DNA of 55,264 bases from Rhizobacter sp. (GTDB lineage Bacteria > Pseudomonadota > Gammaproteobacteria > Burkholderiales > Burkholderiaceae_C), in contig JANXZA010000147.1 of the NCBI GenBank assembly GCA_025355745.1, forward strand, positions 1-55,264, given 5' to 3'. The translations under genes and the position numbers were made by a program. Shown here one piece after another: positions 9,237-19,831 of the stretch (the stretch's first letter is position 1; every line of letters begins with the position of its first letter). The notes below the pieces were generated by a model. That model was not told where the DNA came from and ran no database searches. It saw only the letters and a list, made by a program, of their open reading frames with translations.

Positions 9237-9271
9237 GTCGTTCTCCTGATCCGGTTAATGTCAGCGTGCGC

Positions 9272-10492
9272 TCAATGAGCTGCCCACTGGATCGTGCTGA
9301 TGTCGACGCCTTCCTTGTGCATGTCCCACAGCGGCGACAGATCGCGCAGCCTGGCCACACGATCCTTCAAGGTCATCACCACGTAGTCGATTTCTTCGAC
9401 GGTCGTGAAGCGGCCGATCGTCATGCGCAGGCTGCTGTGGGCCAATTCGTCGCTGCGGCCGAGCGCGCGCAGCACATAGCTCGGCTCCAGGCTGGCCGAC
9501 GTGCAGGCCGAGCCGGACGACACCGCAATGCCCTTGATGCCCATGATCAGCGACTCGCCTTCGACGAAGTTGAAGCTCATGTTCACGTTGTGCGGCACGC
9601 GCCGTTCGGCGTGGCCGTTCAGGAAGGTCTGATCGATGTCTTTCAGGCCGTCGATGAGGCGCTTCGACAGCATCCGGATGCGCTCGCTCTCGACGCCCAT
9701 CTCGGCCTGGGCGATGGCAAACGCCTCGCCCATGCCGACGATCTGGTGCGTGGCCAAGGTCCCCGAACGCATGCCGCGCTCGTGGCCGCCGCCATGCATC
9801 TGCGCCTCGATGCGCACCCGCGGTTTGCGCCGCACGTACAGCGCGCCGATGCCTTTCGGCCCATAAGTCTTGTGCGAGGCCAGGCTCATCAGATCGACCG
9901 GCAGGCTGGCCAGATCAATCGCGACCTTGCCGGTGGCCTGCGCCGCATCGACGTGGAAGATGATGCCGCGCTCGCGGCACATGTTCCCGATCGCGGTGAT
10001 ATCTTGAATCACGCCGATCTCGTTGTTCACGAACAGCACCGAGATCAGGATCGTTTCAGGGCGGATCGCGGCTTGCAACTTTGCCAGATCGACCAGCCCG
10101 TCTGCCTGGACGTCGAGGTAGGTGGCGTCGAAGCCCTGGCGTTCCAGCTCGCGCACCGTGTCGAGCACCGCCTTGTGCTCGGTCTTGAGCGTGATGATGT
10201 GCTTGCCGCGCGTCTTGTAGAACTGCGCCGCGCCTTTCAACGCGAGGTTGATCGACTCGGTCGCGCCCGACGTCCAGACGATCTCGCGCGGATCGGCACC
10301 GACCAGCGCGGCCACTTGTTCGCGTGCCCGTTCCACCGCCGCTTCCGCTTCCCAGCCCCAGGCGTGGCTGCGCGAGGCCGGGTTGCCGAAGTGCTCACGC
10401 AGCCACGGGATCATCACGTCGACAACACGCTGGTCAACCGGCGTGGTTGCGCCGTAGTCCATGTAGACGGGAAAGTGAGGGGTCATGTCCAT
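9272..10492 (-). CDS. iscS: Cysteine desulfurase IscS
   Basis: A 406-residue PLP enzyme converting cysteine to alanine and a persulfide that feeds IscU, tRNA thiolation and other sulfur pathways. The PLP lysine is K208 in [12 protein letters not shown], and the persulfide-forming cysteine is C330 in [14 protein letters not shown]. The C-terminal region involved in partner binding is full length (ending [10 protein letters not shown]). It lies 69 bases after iscR. Confidence 0.96.
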   Translation of the reverse strand: MDMTPHFPVYMDYGATTPVDQRVVDVMIPWLREHFGNPASRSHAWGWEAEAAVERAREQVAALVGADPREIVWTSGATESINLALKGAAQFYKTRGKHIITLKTEHKAVLDTVRELERQGFDATYLDVQADGLVDLAKLQAAIRPETILISVLFVNNEIGVIQDITAIGNMCRERGIIFHVDAAQATGKVAIDLASLPVDLMSLASHKTYGPKGIGALYVRRKPRVRIEAQMHGGGHERGMRSGTLATHQIVGMGEAFAIAQAEMGVESERIRMLSKRLIDGLKDIDQTFLNGHAERRVPHNVNMSFNFVEGESLIMGIKGIAVSSGSACTSASLEPSYVLRALGRSDELAHSSLRMTIGRFTTVEEIDYVVMTLKDRVARLRDLSPLWDMHKEGVDISTIQWAAH

Positions 10493-10561
10493 GTGAAATG
10501 CCGGCTGGGCCGCGAACTGCGGAGGGTTGGAATGGAGATCGAAACTTGCTCGGCGATTCGC

Positions 10562-11095
10562 CTACTTGGCAAAGCCGGCACCGAAGGCGAAGACCGAGTT
10601 CGGCGCGGTGATCTTGATCGGCTTGACGACCGGCTGCGACGAGATCGCCCGCTTCACCGGGTGCTCTTCGATCGACACGCCCTTGGCAAGCTGCTCATCG
10701 ACGAGCTTGCGCAGCGATACCGAGTTCAGGAACTCGATCATTTTCGAGTTCAGGCTTGCCCACAGGTCGTGCGTCATGCAGCGGCCAGCGTCGTCGCCCA
10801 TGCAGTTTTCCTTGCCGGCACAGCCCGTGGCGTCGATTGGTTCATCGACCGCAACGATGATGTCGGCGACCGTGATCTCCTCGGCCTTGCGGCCAAGCGA
10901 GTAGCCGCCGCCCGGGCCGCGGGTGCTTTCGACGAGTTCATGGCGGCGCAGCTTGCCGAACAGTTGTTCCAGGTAGGACAGCGAAATCTGCTGCCGCCCG
11001 CTGATCGCGGCCAAGGCCACAGGCCCGGTGTGCTCGCGCAAGGCGAGGTCGATCATGGCGGTGACGGCGAATCGGCCTTTGGTGGTCAGACGCAT
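10562..11095 (-). CDS. iscR: Fe-S cluster-sensing transcription regulator IscR
   Basis: A 177-residue Rrf2-family regulator with an N-terminal winged helix. The [2Fe-2S] ligands are C92, C98 and C106 with H109 (GCAGKENC then RCMTH), spaced two residues wider at the third cysteine than in Escherichia coli. Holo-IscR represses the isc operon at type 1 sites. Two such palindromes lie upstream at 11196-11249, supporting autorepression. A purine-rich ribosome site (AGGAGA) lies just before the ATG. Confidence 0.95.
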   Translation of the reverse strand: MRLTTKGRFAVTAMIDLALREHTGPVALAAISGRQQISLSYLEQLFGKLRRHELVESTRGPGGGYSLGRKAEEITVADIIVAVDEPIDATGCAGKENCMGDDAGRCMTHDLWASLNSKMIEFLNSVSLRKLVDEQLAKGVSIEEHPVKRAISSQPVVKPIKITAPNSVFAFGAGFAK

Positions 11096-11195
11096 AAATT
11101 TCTCCTGATGGCGTGTGTCGGTGAGGCAAAACTTCGAGGCAGGCGCTTCGGCTGACCGATGATTCCCGAGGCTTGCAACGGGAAAACCCTTGCTT

Positions 11196-11220
11196 TATCC
11201 CGAGTAGATTGGTCGAGTAT
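11196..11220 (-). promoter_or_regulatory. IscR type 1 binding site, proximal
   Basis: On the minus strand the 25 bases run ATACTCGACC to CTCGGGATA. Against the type 1 consensus ATASYYGACTRWWWYAGTCRRSTAT most informative positions agree, including GAC, the central A/T tract and TCGGG. It lies about 100 bases upstream of the iscR start. Confidence 0.75.
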
Positions 11221-11224
11221 AGAT

Positions 11225-11249
11225 GAAGCCGACTGATTTGGTCGGATAG
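11225..11249 (-). promoter_or_regulatory. IscR type 1 binding site, distal
   Basis: The minus-strand core CCGACCAAATCAGTCGG is an exact 5-bp inverted repeat around CAAATCA, and the full 25 bases match the type 1 IscR consensus well. It is 29 bases (start to start) from the proximal site, on roughly the same face after nearly three helical turns, an arrangement similar to the tandem sites of other isc promoters. Confidence 0.78.
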
Positions 11250-11280
11250 CAGCCCGGAAGTTCCCTTCAGCCGGGGAACT

Positions 11281-11396
11281 CAACTCACCACCGCAGAGGC
11301 GCGGAGAACGCGGAGTTGCGCAGAGAAGTCCAAGACCCTTTCTGTCTTCCTCTGCGCTTCCTCTGCGCCCTCTGCGCCTCTGCGGTGAGTGAGCTG
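11281..11396. repeat. Dispersed palindromic repeat, copy A
   Basis: A long inverted repeat between the isc promoter and the end of uvrB. The arms CACCGCAGAGGCGC (11289-11302) and GCGCCTCTGCGGTG (11374-11387) are exact complements. Inside are several near-copies of CTCTGCG. The first 16 bases (11281-11296) are the exact reverse complement of the last 16 bases of copy B at 30111-30126. Peptides such as TAEAQRAQR that can be read from it are not genes. Confidence 0.85.
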
Positions 11397-11417
11397 TCCC
11401 GACATCGAGCGAATCCG

Positions 11418-13547
<2,130 letters not shown>

Positions 13548-13580
13548 GACAGATAAAATCTCCGGGATGCGCTAACGCGT

Positions 13581-13595
13581 AACGGCAGCGCCGTT
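13581..13595. promoter_or_regulatory. Short inverted repeat in the uvrB/aminotransferase divergent region
   Basis: AACGGC and GCCGTT form an exact 6-bp inverted repeat around a 3-base centre in the 102-base gap between two divergent genes. It could be an operator or a small hairpin; no known regulator motif is recognised. Confidence 0.35.
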
Positions 13596-13649
13596 CAACC
13601 ACGCACCTTAGCCGAATTGCCCTGCCCCATTCACTCACAAGGACTGACC

Positions 13650-14852
13650 ATGTCTTCGCTTTTCAGCGCCGTTGAACTGGCCCCACGCGACCCGATCCTC
13701 GGCCTGAACGAGCAGTTCAACGCCGACCCGAATCCGGCCAAGGTGAACCTGGGTGTGGGCGTGTACTTCGACGCGAACGGCAAGCTGCCGCTGCTGGAAT
13801 GCGTGCAACAGGCCGAGAAGATGATGATGGAAGCGCCGAAGCCAAGAGGCTATCTGCCGATTGACGGCATTGCCGCCTACGACAGCGCCGTGCAGGGCCT
13901 GGTGTTCGGCGCCGACAGCGAGGCCGTGAAGGCCGGCCGCATCGCCACCGTGCAGGCGCTTGGCGGCACCGGCGGGCTGAAGCTCGGCGCCGACCTGCTG
14001 AAGCGAATGAACCCGTCGGCGAAGGTGCTCATCAGCAACCCGAGCTGGGAAAACCACCGCGCGTTGTTCGAGGGCGCGGGCTTCGCCGTCGAACCCTACG
14101 CCTACCTCGACACCGCACAGCGCGGCATCGACTTCGAGGCGATGCTTGCCGACCTGAACCATGCCGCTGCCGGCAGCATCGTCGTGCTCCACGCCTGCTG
14201 CCACAACCCGACCGGCTACGACCTCAGCGCCGCCCAGTGGGCCGAGGTGATCACCGTGATCGAACGCCGTGCACTCGTGCCGTTCCTCGACATGGCCTAC
14301 CAGGGCTTCGGCCGGGGCATTGCCGAAGACGGCGCGGTGGTCGGCCAGTTCATTCAGGCCGGGCTCGACTTTTTCGTCGCCACCAGCTTTTCGAAAAGCT
14401 TCTCGCTGTACGGCGAACGCGTCGGCGCACTCAGCGTGGTGTGCCGGTCGAAGGCCGAAGCCGGCCGCGTGCTGAGCCAGTTGAAGCGCGTGATCCGCAC
14501 CAACTACTCGAACCCGCCGATCCACGGCGCGCAGGTCGTGGCGCTGGTGCTCACCACGCCGGCCCTGCGCGCGCTGTGGGAAGAGGAACTGGCGGGCATG
14601 CGGGTGCGCATCCGCCAGATGCGCGTCGCGCTGCAAGACAAGCTGAGCGCCGCAGGAATGACGCAGGACATCGACTTCATCACCCGCCAGCAAGGCATGT
14701 TCAGCTATTCGGGCCTGAGTGCGGCGCAGATGCAGCGCCTTCGCGCCGAGTTTGGCATCTACGGCGTCGACTCGGGCCGCATCTGCGTCGCTGCTCTGAA
14801 TGCCGGGAACATCGACGCCACGGTGGCGGCGATGGTCAAGGTCTGCGCCTGA
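13650..14852 (+). CDS. tyrB: Aromatic/aspartate aminotransferase (class I)
   Basis: A 400-residue PLP-dependent aminotransferase of the AspC/TyrB group. PLP contacts are N187 (HNPTG), D214 and Y217 (FLDMAYQGF), with the Schiff-base lysine K249 in ATSFSKSFSLYGERVG. The conserved substrate arginine is in the C-terminal GRICVAALN. It transfers amino groups between aromatic or dicarboxylic amino acids and 2-oxoglutarate. The ATG at 13650 with AAGGA upstream was chosen over an earlier in-frame codon. The balance between aspartate and aromatic substrates cannot be fixed from sequence, so the symbol is tentative. Confidence 0.88.
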   Translation: MSSLFSAVELAPRDPILGLNEQFNADPNPAKVNLGVGVYFDANGKLPLLECVQQAEKMMMEAPKPRGYLPIDGIAAYDSAVQGLVFGADSEAVKAGRIATVQALGGTGGLKLGADLLKRMNPSAKVLISNPSWENHRALFEGAGFAVEPYAYLDTAQRGIDFEAMLADLNHAAAGSIVVLHACCHNPTGYDLSAAQWAEVITVIERRALVPFLDMAYQGFGRGIAEDGAVVGQFIQAGLDFFVATSFSKSFSLYGERVGALSVVCRSKAEAGRVLSQLKRVIRTNYSNPPIHGAQVVALVLTTPALRALWEEELAGMRVRIRQMRVALQDKLSAAGMTQDIDFITRQQGMFSYSGLSAAQMQRLRAEFGIYGVDSGRICVAALNAGNIDATVAAMVKVCA

Positions 14853-15004
14853 ACCGTTCGGTGTGCGGATCGATGAGTGCATCGGCGCGTGAAATTTGCG
14901 TGCCAGCCCCGACACTTGCTGACATGAGCTTGACACGCCGCAATACCCCCGCTGATCCGGGGATTGCAAGTGGTTCCACGGATGCAACATGGTGTGTCCG
15001 GGCG

Positions 15005-15022
15005 CATAATGTTGCACTGCAC
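15005..15022 (+). promoter_or_regulatory. phaZ promoter -10 with PhaR/PhbF-like site
   Basis: CATAAT (15005-15010) is a plausible -10. Overlapping it, TGTTGCACTGCAC (15010-15022) matches the pattern TG-N-TGC-N3-GCA-A reported for the PHB regulator PhbF/PhaR of betaproteobacteria at all but the last position. It lies about 57 bases before the phaZ start. Binding here would block transcription, consistent with control by PHB-responsive repressor. Confidence 0.5.
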
Positions 15023-15078
15023 CAAAATGCTTCGGCAGGCAAACTGCCTGCATTGATTCTTTTAACCGGGCCGTCATC

Positions 15079-16506
15079 ATGCTTTACCAAGTCTATGAGT
15101 CCCAACGCGCGCTGCTGAGCCCGTTCGCCGAGTTCGCCAGCGCCACGTCGAAGCTGTACAACCACCCGCTCTCGCCGTTCGCGCACACGCCCGGCGCCCA
15201 GCGCGTGTCGGCCGGGCTCGACCTGATGCACCGGCTCTCGAAGGAGTACGAGAAGCCCCCGTTCGACATCAACTCGGTGCGGGTCGATGGCGTGGACGTG
15301 GCCGTGCAAGTACAGGTGGCCATCACCAAGCCGTTCTGCCGGCTGCTGCGTTTCAAGCGCTTCACCGACGACCTGCCGATGCTGACCCGCATGAAGGACC
15401 AGCCGACCGTGCTGGTCGTGGCGCCGCTCTCCGGTCACCATTCCACACTGCTGCGCGAGACCGTGCGCGAGTTGCTGAAGGACCACAAGGTCTTCATCAC
15501 CGACTGGACCGACGCGCGCATGGTGCCGCTCGCCGCCGGCGCCTTCCACCTCGACGACTACGTGGGCTATGTGCAGGATTTCATCCGCCACATCGGCCCT
15601 GAAGTGAATGTGATCTCGGTCTGCCAGCCGACGGTGCCAGTGCTGGCCGCGATCTCGTTGATGGCCACGGCGGGCGAAGCAACGCCGCGCACGATGACGA
15701 TGATGGGCGGCCCGATCGACGCCCGCCTGAGCCCGACCTCGGTGAACAACCTGGCCACCAACAAACCGTATTCCTGGTTCGAGAACAACGTGATCCACCG
15801 CGTGCCGACCAACTACCCCGGCAGCGGCCGCGCCGTGTACCCGGGCTTCCTGCAGCACACCGGCTTCGTCGCGATGAACCCGGACCGGCACCTCACGTCG
15901 CACTACGACTACTTCCTCGACCTGGTGCGCGGCGACGACAGCAGCGCCGAATTCCACCGCGACTTCTACGACGAGTACAACGCCGTGCTCGACATGCCGG
16001 CCGAGTACTACCTCGACACCATCAAGGTCGTGTTCCAGGACTTCGCGCTCGTCAACGGCACCTGGCATGTACACGGCAAGCCGGTGCGTCCGCAGGACAT
16101 CACGAGCACCGCGCTGCTGACCATCGAAGGCGAGCTCGACGACATTTCCGGCGCCGGCCAGACGCGCGCCGCGCACGGCCTGTGCAGCGGGGTGCCGAAG
16201 AGCCTGCAGTTCCACTACGACGCGATCGGCGCAGGCCACTACGGCATCTTCTCGGGCCGCCGCTGGCGCGAGAAGGTCTACCCGACGGTGCGCGATTTCA
16301 TCGCCAGCCACCAGCCCGCTGCCGCCGAGGTGGCAACGCCGCGAGTGGCTGCGCCCAAGCGCGTCAAGGCGATCGCGCCCTTGCCAGCGCAAGCATCCGC
16401 CGCGCGCCGCAAGCCCTTCGCTCCGAAGCTGGTTCCGGCGCCGACGAAGGCCGTCTTGAAGCTGGCCGGCGCTGCGGCGAAGAAGGCCCGGCGCAGCGCC
16501 ACCTGA
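15079..16506 (+). CDS. phaZ: Intracellular polyhydroxybutyrate depolymerase
   Basis: A 475-residue depolymerase of the PhaZ type from PHB granules. The nucleophile region reads VISVCQPTVPV with C182, the cysteine that replaces serine in the Ralstonia enzyme. A late catalytic Asp is likely in EGELDDISG and the histidine in GAGHYGIF. There is no signal peptide, so the enzyme is cytoplasmic and granule associated, degrading stored PHB. After about residue 415 comes a 55-60 residue tail rich in Ala, Lys, Arg and Pro (RVAAPKRVKAIAP onward, ending KKARRSAT), beyond the usual length and resembling histone-like tails of other granule proteins. Confidence 0.9.
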   Translation: MLYQVYESQRALLSPFAEFASATSKLYNHPLSPFAHTPGAQRVSAGLDLMHRLSKEYEKPPFDINSVRVDGVDVAVQVQVAITKPFCRLLRFKRFTDDLPMLTRMKDQPTVLVVAPLSGHHSTLLRETVRELLKDHKVFITDWTDARMVPLAAGAFHLDDYVGYVQDFIRHIGPEVNVISVCQPTVPVLAAISLMATAGEATPRTMTMMGGPIDARLSPTSVNNLATNKPYSWFENNVIHRVPTNYPGSGRAVYPGFLQHTGFVAMNPDRHLTSHYDYFLDLVRGDDSSAEFHRDFYDEYNAVLDMPAEYYLDTIKVVFQDFALVNGTWHVHGKPVRPQDITSTALLTIEGELDDISGAGQTRAAHGLCSGVPKSLQFHYDAIGAGHYGIFSGRRWREKVYPTVRDFIASHQPAAAEVATPRVAAPKRVKAIAPLPAQASAARRKPFAPKLVPAPTKAVLKLAGAAAKKARRSAT

Positions 16507-16535
16507 GCGCCCGGGGTGGCATGCGGGGCGAGTCG

Positions 16536-17123
16536 ATGAGCCCGGCATCAGACCACGCCGTGCTGGCGCGCGCCTTGGCCGCCGCGCTGCCGCAGACCCA
16601 GTGCACGCGCTGCGGCTACCCTGACTGCAGCGCGTATGCGAATGCGATGGCCGGGGGCGTTGCCGCCATCAACCAATGCCCGCCCGGCGGCCAGGAAGGC
16701 GTGGCCCGGCTGGCCCGCATCAGCGGCCGGCCGGCACTGCCATTGAACCTCGAACACGGCGCCGAGGGCGCACGCCACCTGGCGGTCATCGACGAAGCCT
16801 GGTGCATCGGCTGCACGCTGTGCCTGAAGGCCTGCCCGGTCGACGCCATCGTCGGCGGTCCGAAGCTGATGCACACCGTGATCGAGGCGCATTGCACCGG
16901 CTGCGAGCTGTGTCTGCCGCCCTGCCCGGTGGACTGCATCGCACTCGTTCCCGTCACCGCCGAACGCACCGGCTGGCAGGCCTGGAGCCCCGGCCAGGCC
17001 GACGAGGCGCGCCAGCGCCATGCCTTCCACCGCCTGCGCCTGGCACGCGACGCCGACGAGGAGCAGCAACGCCTCGACACCGCGCGCCCCGGGCCGCGAA
17101 CCGAGCCTGCGCCCCACCCATGA
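16536..17123 (+). CDS. rnfB: RnfB-like iron-sulfur electron-transfer protein
   Basis: A 195-residue protein with an N-terminal [4Fe-4S] motif QCTRCGYPDCSAYA and following CPPGG, then two ferredoxin motifs CIGCTLCLKACP and CTGCELCLPPCP. This is the soluble RnfB form, lacking the N-terminal membrane helix, usual in Burkholderiales next to nth. The other Rnf subunits are not in the window, so its redox partners are unknown. An alternative ATG lies at 16521; the later one has a better-spaced GGGGCGAG. The C-terminal 50 residues are charged and probably disordered. Confidence 0.88.
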   Translation: MSPASDHAVLARALAAALPQTQCTRCGYPDCSAYANAMAGGVAAINQCPPGGQEGVARLARISGRPALPLNLEHGAEGARHLAVIDEAWCIGCTLCLKACPVDAIVGGPKLMHTVIEAHCTGCELCLPPCPVDCIALVPVTAERTGWQAWSPGQADEARQRHAFHRLRLARDADEEQQRLDTARPGPRTEPAPHP

Positions 17124-17758
17124 AGACTGCCGACATCGCGCCATTTTTCGCGACGCTGGCGGCAGCCAACCCGCAGCCGAACACCGAGCTGGAATACACC
17201 AGTGTGTTCGAACTGCTCACCGCCGTGCTGCTGTCGGCGCAGGCCACCGACGTGGGCGTGAACAAGGCCACGCGGCGCCTGTTCGTGGTCGCGAACACGC
17301 CGGCCAGGGTGCGCGCGCTCGGCCTGCCCGCACTCACCGAACACATCCGCAGCATCGGCCTGTTTCGCACCAAGGCGAAGAATTTGTTCGAGACCTGCCG
17401 GCTGCTGATCGAACGCCATGGCGGGCTGGTGCCACGCAGCCGCGAGGCGCTCGAAGCGCTGCCGGGCGTCGGCCGCAAGACCGCGAACGTGGTGCTCAAC
17501 GTGGCCTTCGGCGAGCCGACGATGGCGGTCGACACGCACATCTTCCGGGTCTCGAACCGCACCGGCCTGGCGCCCGGCAAGACACCGCTGGCGGTCGAGC
17601 TGAAGCTGCTCGCGCGCATTCCGCCGGCCTACCTCGTGGACGCCCACCACTGGCTCATCCTGCACGGCCGCTATGTGTGCCAGGCACGCAAGCCGCAGTG
17701 CGCGCAGTGCGCGGTGGCGCGCTATTGCGACTCGGCGCCGGCCGCACTGGCGGGCTGA
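17120..17758 (+). CDS. nth: Endonuclease III
   Basis: A 212-residue DNA glycosylase/AP lyase removing oxidised pyrimidines. The helix-hairpin-helix is LPGVGRKTANVVL with the catalytic lysine K120, and the catalytic aspartate is D138 in VDTHIFRV. The [4Fe-4S] ligands are C187, C194, C197 and C203 (C-x6-C-x2-C-x5-C), the same numbering as the Escherichia coli enzyme. The ATG overlaps the rnfB stop in ATGA. The conserved pairing with an electron-transfer protein is suggestive for a Fe-S enzyme but common in the group. Confidence 0.96.
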   Translation: MKTADIAPFFATLAAANPQPNTELEYTSVFELLTAVLLSAQATDVGVNKATRRLFVVANTPARVRALGLPALTEHIRSIGLFRTKAKNLFETCRLLIERHGGLVPRSREALEALPGVGRKTANVVLNVAFGEPTMAVDTHIFRVSNRTGLAPGKTPLAVELKLLARIPPAYLVDAHHWLILHGRYVCQARKPQCAQCAVARYCDSAPAALAG

Positions 17759-17852
17759 AGCCGCGCCACGCGGGAGTGCGGTTTGTCACGCTGCGGCGAT
17801 GCGTCGCGGCGGCCGGTTGAGACACGCGACGCGCGCGCTTCCATAATGACCG

Positions 17853-18455
17853 ATGCCTCCTCAAGCTGACCTTCAGGTCATCTCCGGCCGCCTCGAACGC
17901 GGCGAAATCGACAGCACCGAATACCTGCAGCAGCTGACCCGTTTCGTGGCCACGCAGATCGGTTGCTCGCGCGCCGGCGTGCGCGTCTTCATCGACACCC
18001 CGCAAGGGCGCGTGCTGCGCTGCGTGGCCATGTACGACGCCGCGCTCGCCGGCATGGTCGGCGCGCCCGACATGCAGCACGCTGATCAAGGCCCCTACTT
18101 CGAGCGCCTGTTGCAGGACGGCAGCGTCAGCGCCTCGAACGCGCACACCGACCCGGTCACCGCCGGTCTGCTGGACGACTACCTGCTGCCCGCCAACGTC
18201 AGCTCGCTGATGGACATGTGCTTCTCGGTCAACGGCGTGCTGTTCGGCACCTTCAGTTGCGAACAGGTCGCAGCCCGGTGCGAGTGGTCGCAGCGCCAGT
18301 TGCAGACGCTGCGCAAGATCGCCTCACGCGCCAGCCTGAGCCTGATGCATGCGGTCTCGAACGGCATCGACACGGCGCCCGGCGCACTCTGGGAATCGAG
18401 CACGCCGAACCGGCTTGCCACCAAGCCGATGCCGCTGGACCTTCGCGCCAAGTAG
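17853..18455 (+). CDS. GAF-domain protein
   Basis: A 200-residue protein that is almost entirely one GAF domain: ATQIGCSRAGVRVFIDTPQGRVLRCVAMYD at the start of the sheet and MDMCFSVNGVLFGTFSCEQV then EWSQRQLQTLRKIASRASLSL at the end. GAF domains bind small ligands or chromophores; no output domain follows, so it may act by partner binding. It is convergent with the cobC gene. The ligand is unknown. Confidence 0.8.
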   Translation: MPPQADLQVISGRLERGEIDSTEYLQQLTRFVATQIGCSRAGVRVFIDTPQGRVLRCVAMYDAALAGMVGAPDMQHADQGPYFERLLQDGSVSASNAHTDPVTAGLLDDYLLPANVSSLMDMCFSVNGVLFGTFSCEQVAARCEWSQRQLQTLRKIASRASLSLMHAVSNGIDTAPGALWESSTPNRLATKPMPLDLRAK

Positions 18456-18495
18456 CCGCGCCGCAGCACGCAGCGTGCGCGTGGCGGTAACAACC

Positions 18496-19053
18496 TCATC
18501 GAAGCAGACTGACCCGCGCTCCGTAGCCCACGGCGGCCGGCCAAGACGCTGCCTCCGGCGCGCCCGGCCCGGGCCGGCGCAAGTGCAACGCCGCGCTGAT
18601 CCAGCCGGCATGGCCGACGACGCACACCGCGCCAGCGTGCGCGGGGTCGGCGATGAAGGCCGCACAGCGTTCGAGCAGGGCCGCCACCGACTCGCCGCCG
18701 CCGGGTGCATAACGTTCGAACTGCGCACACCAGGCATCGACCGGAGCGGCACCGATCTCATCCCAGCGCCTGCCGTCCCAGGCGCCGAAATCAAGCTCGC
18801 TCAAGCGCGCGTCGATGCGGTGGCGCCAACCCCAGCGCGCCAGCCAGCGCCCGACGTCGGCACTGCGCCGCAGCCCCGAGGTGACGACGATTCGCGGTGC
18901 CCCGTGGCCCCGCGCCCAGGCCCGGATGCGGTGCGCGAGCCGCTTGCTCTTGCGGCGATCCACCGCCACGTCGGTGATGCCGATGCAGCGCCCCGCCACA
19001 GCGCGTGGTCGGGCATGGCGCCAGACGCTCAATGCCGGCGTTAGCCCATCCAT
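18496..19053 (-). CDS. cobC: Alpha-ribazole phosphatase-like histidine phosphatase
   Basis: A 185-residue protein of the histidine phosphatase (phosphoglycerate mutase) fold. The nucleophile histidine lies in SVWRHARPRA, with alanine in place of glycine of the usual RHG, and the second histidine is in VVGHAGWIS; the acid region is SELDFGAWDG. CobC removes phosphate from alpha-ribazole phosphate or adenosylcobalamin phosphate at the end of cobalamin synthesis. The start overlaps the end of cobS by 13 bases, and it is the last gene of the corrinoid operon. Confidence 0.85.
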   Translation of the reverse strand: MDGLTPALSVWRHARPRAVAGRCIGITDVAVDRRKSKRLAHRIRAWARGHGAPRIVVTSGLRRSADVGRWLARWGWRHRIDARLSELDFGAWDGRRWDEIGAAPVDAWCAQFERYAPGGGESVAALLERCAAFIADPAHAGAVCVVGHAGWISAALHLRRPGPGAPEAASWPAAVGYGARVSLLR

Positions 19054-19823
19054 CGCGCCATCCCCAGCCAGCCCAGCAGCGCCAGCCCTTCGCTCACCTG
19101 CTGGGTGGCACCAAGCGCATCGCCGGTGTAGCCGCCGAGCCGGCGCCGCAACCAGCGCGAACTTGCCAGCGCGGCCAGGCCCGCCAGCATCAGCCCGGTG
19201 GCGATCAGCGGCGCGTGCGCCGGCACGCGCCAGAACAGCAGCAGCGCCACGGCCGCCACCCACGCCACCGCCACCCACGCACCGGTGCGCGAGACCCGCT
19301 GCGCCAGCGGCCTGGCCTTCGCATGCTCGATGTCGCCGGCATACGGCAGCCAGCGGATCAACAGCACCGCCGCCGCGCGGCTCGCGCTGTGCGCCAGCAA
19401 GGTCGCGGGGATCGCCAGCCCCAGCGGCAGCGCCGTCAACGCCGCCGCCTTCAGGCCCAGCACGATCAGCAGGCCGAGTGCACCATAGCTGCCGATGCGC
19501 GAGTCCTTCATGATCTCGAGGGCCCGTTCGCGGCTCGCGGCGCCGCCGAGCGCGTCGCAGGTGTCGGCCAGGCCGTCCTCGTGAAACCCACCGGTGAGCA
19601 GCAGCGTGGCGGCCATCGACAAACCCACCGCCACCGCCGGCGGGAACACCGCGCTGGCGGCCCACAGCACGAGCCCGGCGAGCCCGCCGACACAGCTCCC
19701 GACGAGTGGGAAATGACGCGCGCTCTGGTTCAGCCAGTCGGGCTCGAAGCCGACCCAGCGCGGCACCGACACGCGGGTCAGAAACTGCACCGCGATGCAG
19801 AACAGGCGCAGCTCGTGCAGCAT
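19041..19823 (-). CDS. cobS: Cobalamin synthase (adenosylcobinamide-GDP ribazoletransferase)
   Basis: A 260-residue membrane protein joining adenosylcobinamide-GDP with alpha-ribazole. The typical opening is seen as LFCIAVQFLTRVSVP, the metal-binding cytoplasmic motif as TGGFHEDGLADTCDALGG around residues 77-94, then KDSRIGSYGALGL. Several hydrophobic helices follow. It starts 8 bases after cobT. Confidence 0.95.
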   Translation of the reverse strand: MLHELRLFCIAVQFLTRVSVPRWVGFEPDWLNQSARHFPLVGSCVGGLAGLVLWAASAVFPPAVAVGLSMAATLLLTGGFHEDGLADTCDALGGAASRERALEIMKDSRIGSYGALGLLIVLGLKAAALTALPLGLAIPATLLAHSASRAAAVLLIRWLPYAGDIEHAKARPLAQRVSRTGAWVAVAWVAAVALLLFWRVPAHAPLIATGLMLAGLAALASSRWLRRRLGGYTGDALGATQQVSEGLALLGWLGMARWMG

Positions 19824-19831
19824 GCGCAGGC

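Noticed and set aside
9128-11155. A 675-codon open frame on the plus strand over iscS and iscR
   Set aside because: It is a mirror of the isc genes with composition typical of shadow frames (Arg, His, Gln, Ala rich) and no domain motif.
11281-11396. CRISPR-like or coding content in the CTCTGCG repeat
   Set aside because: Units are palindromic arms with no unique spacers of constant length, and the peptides read from it are low-complexity.
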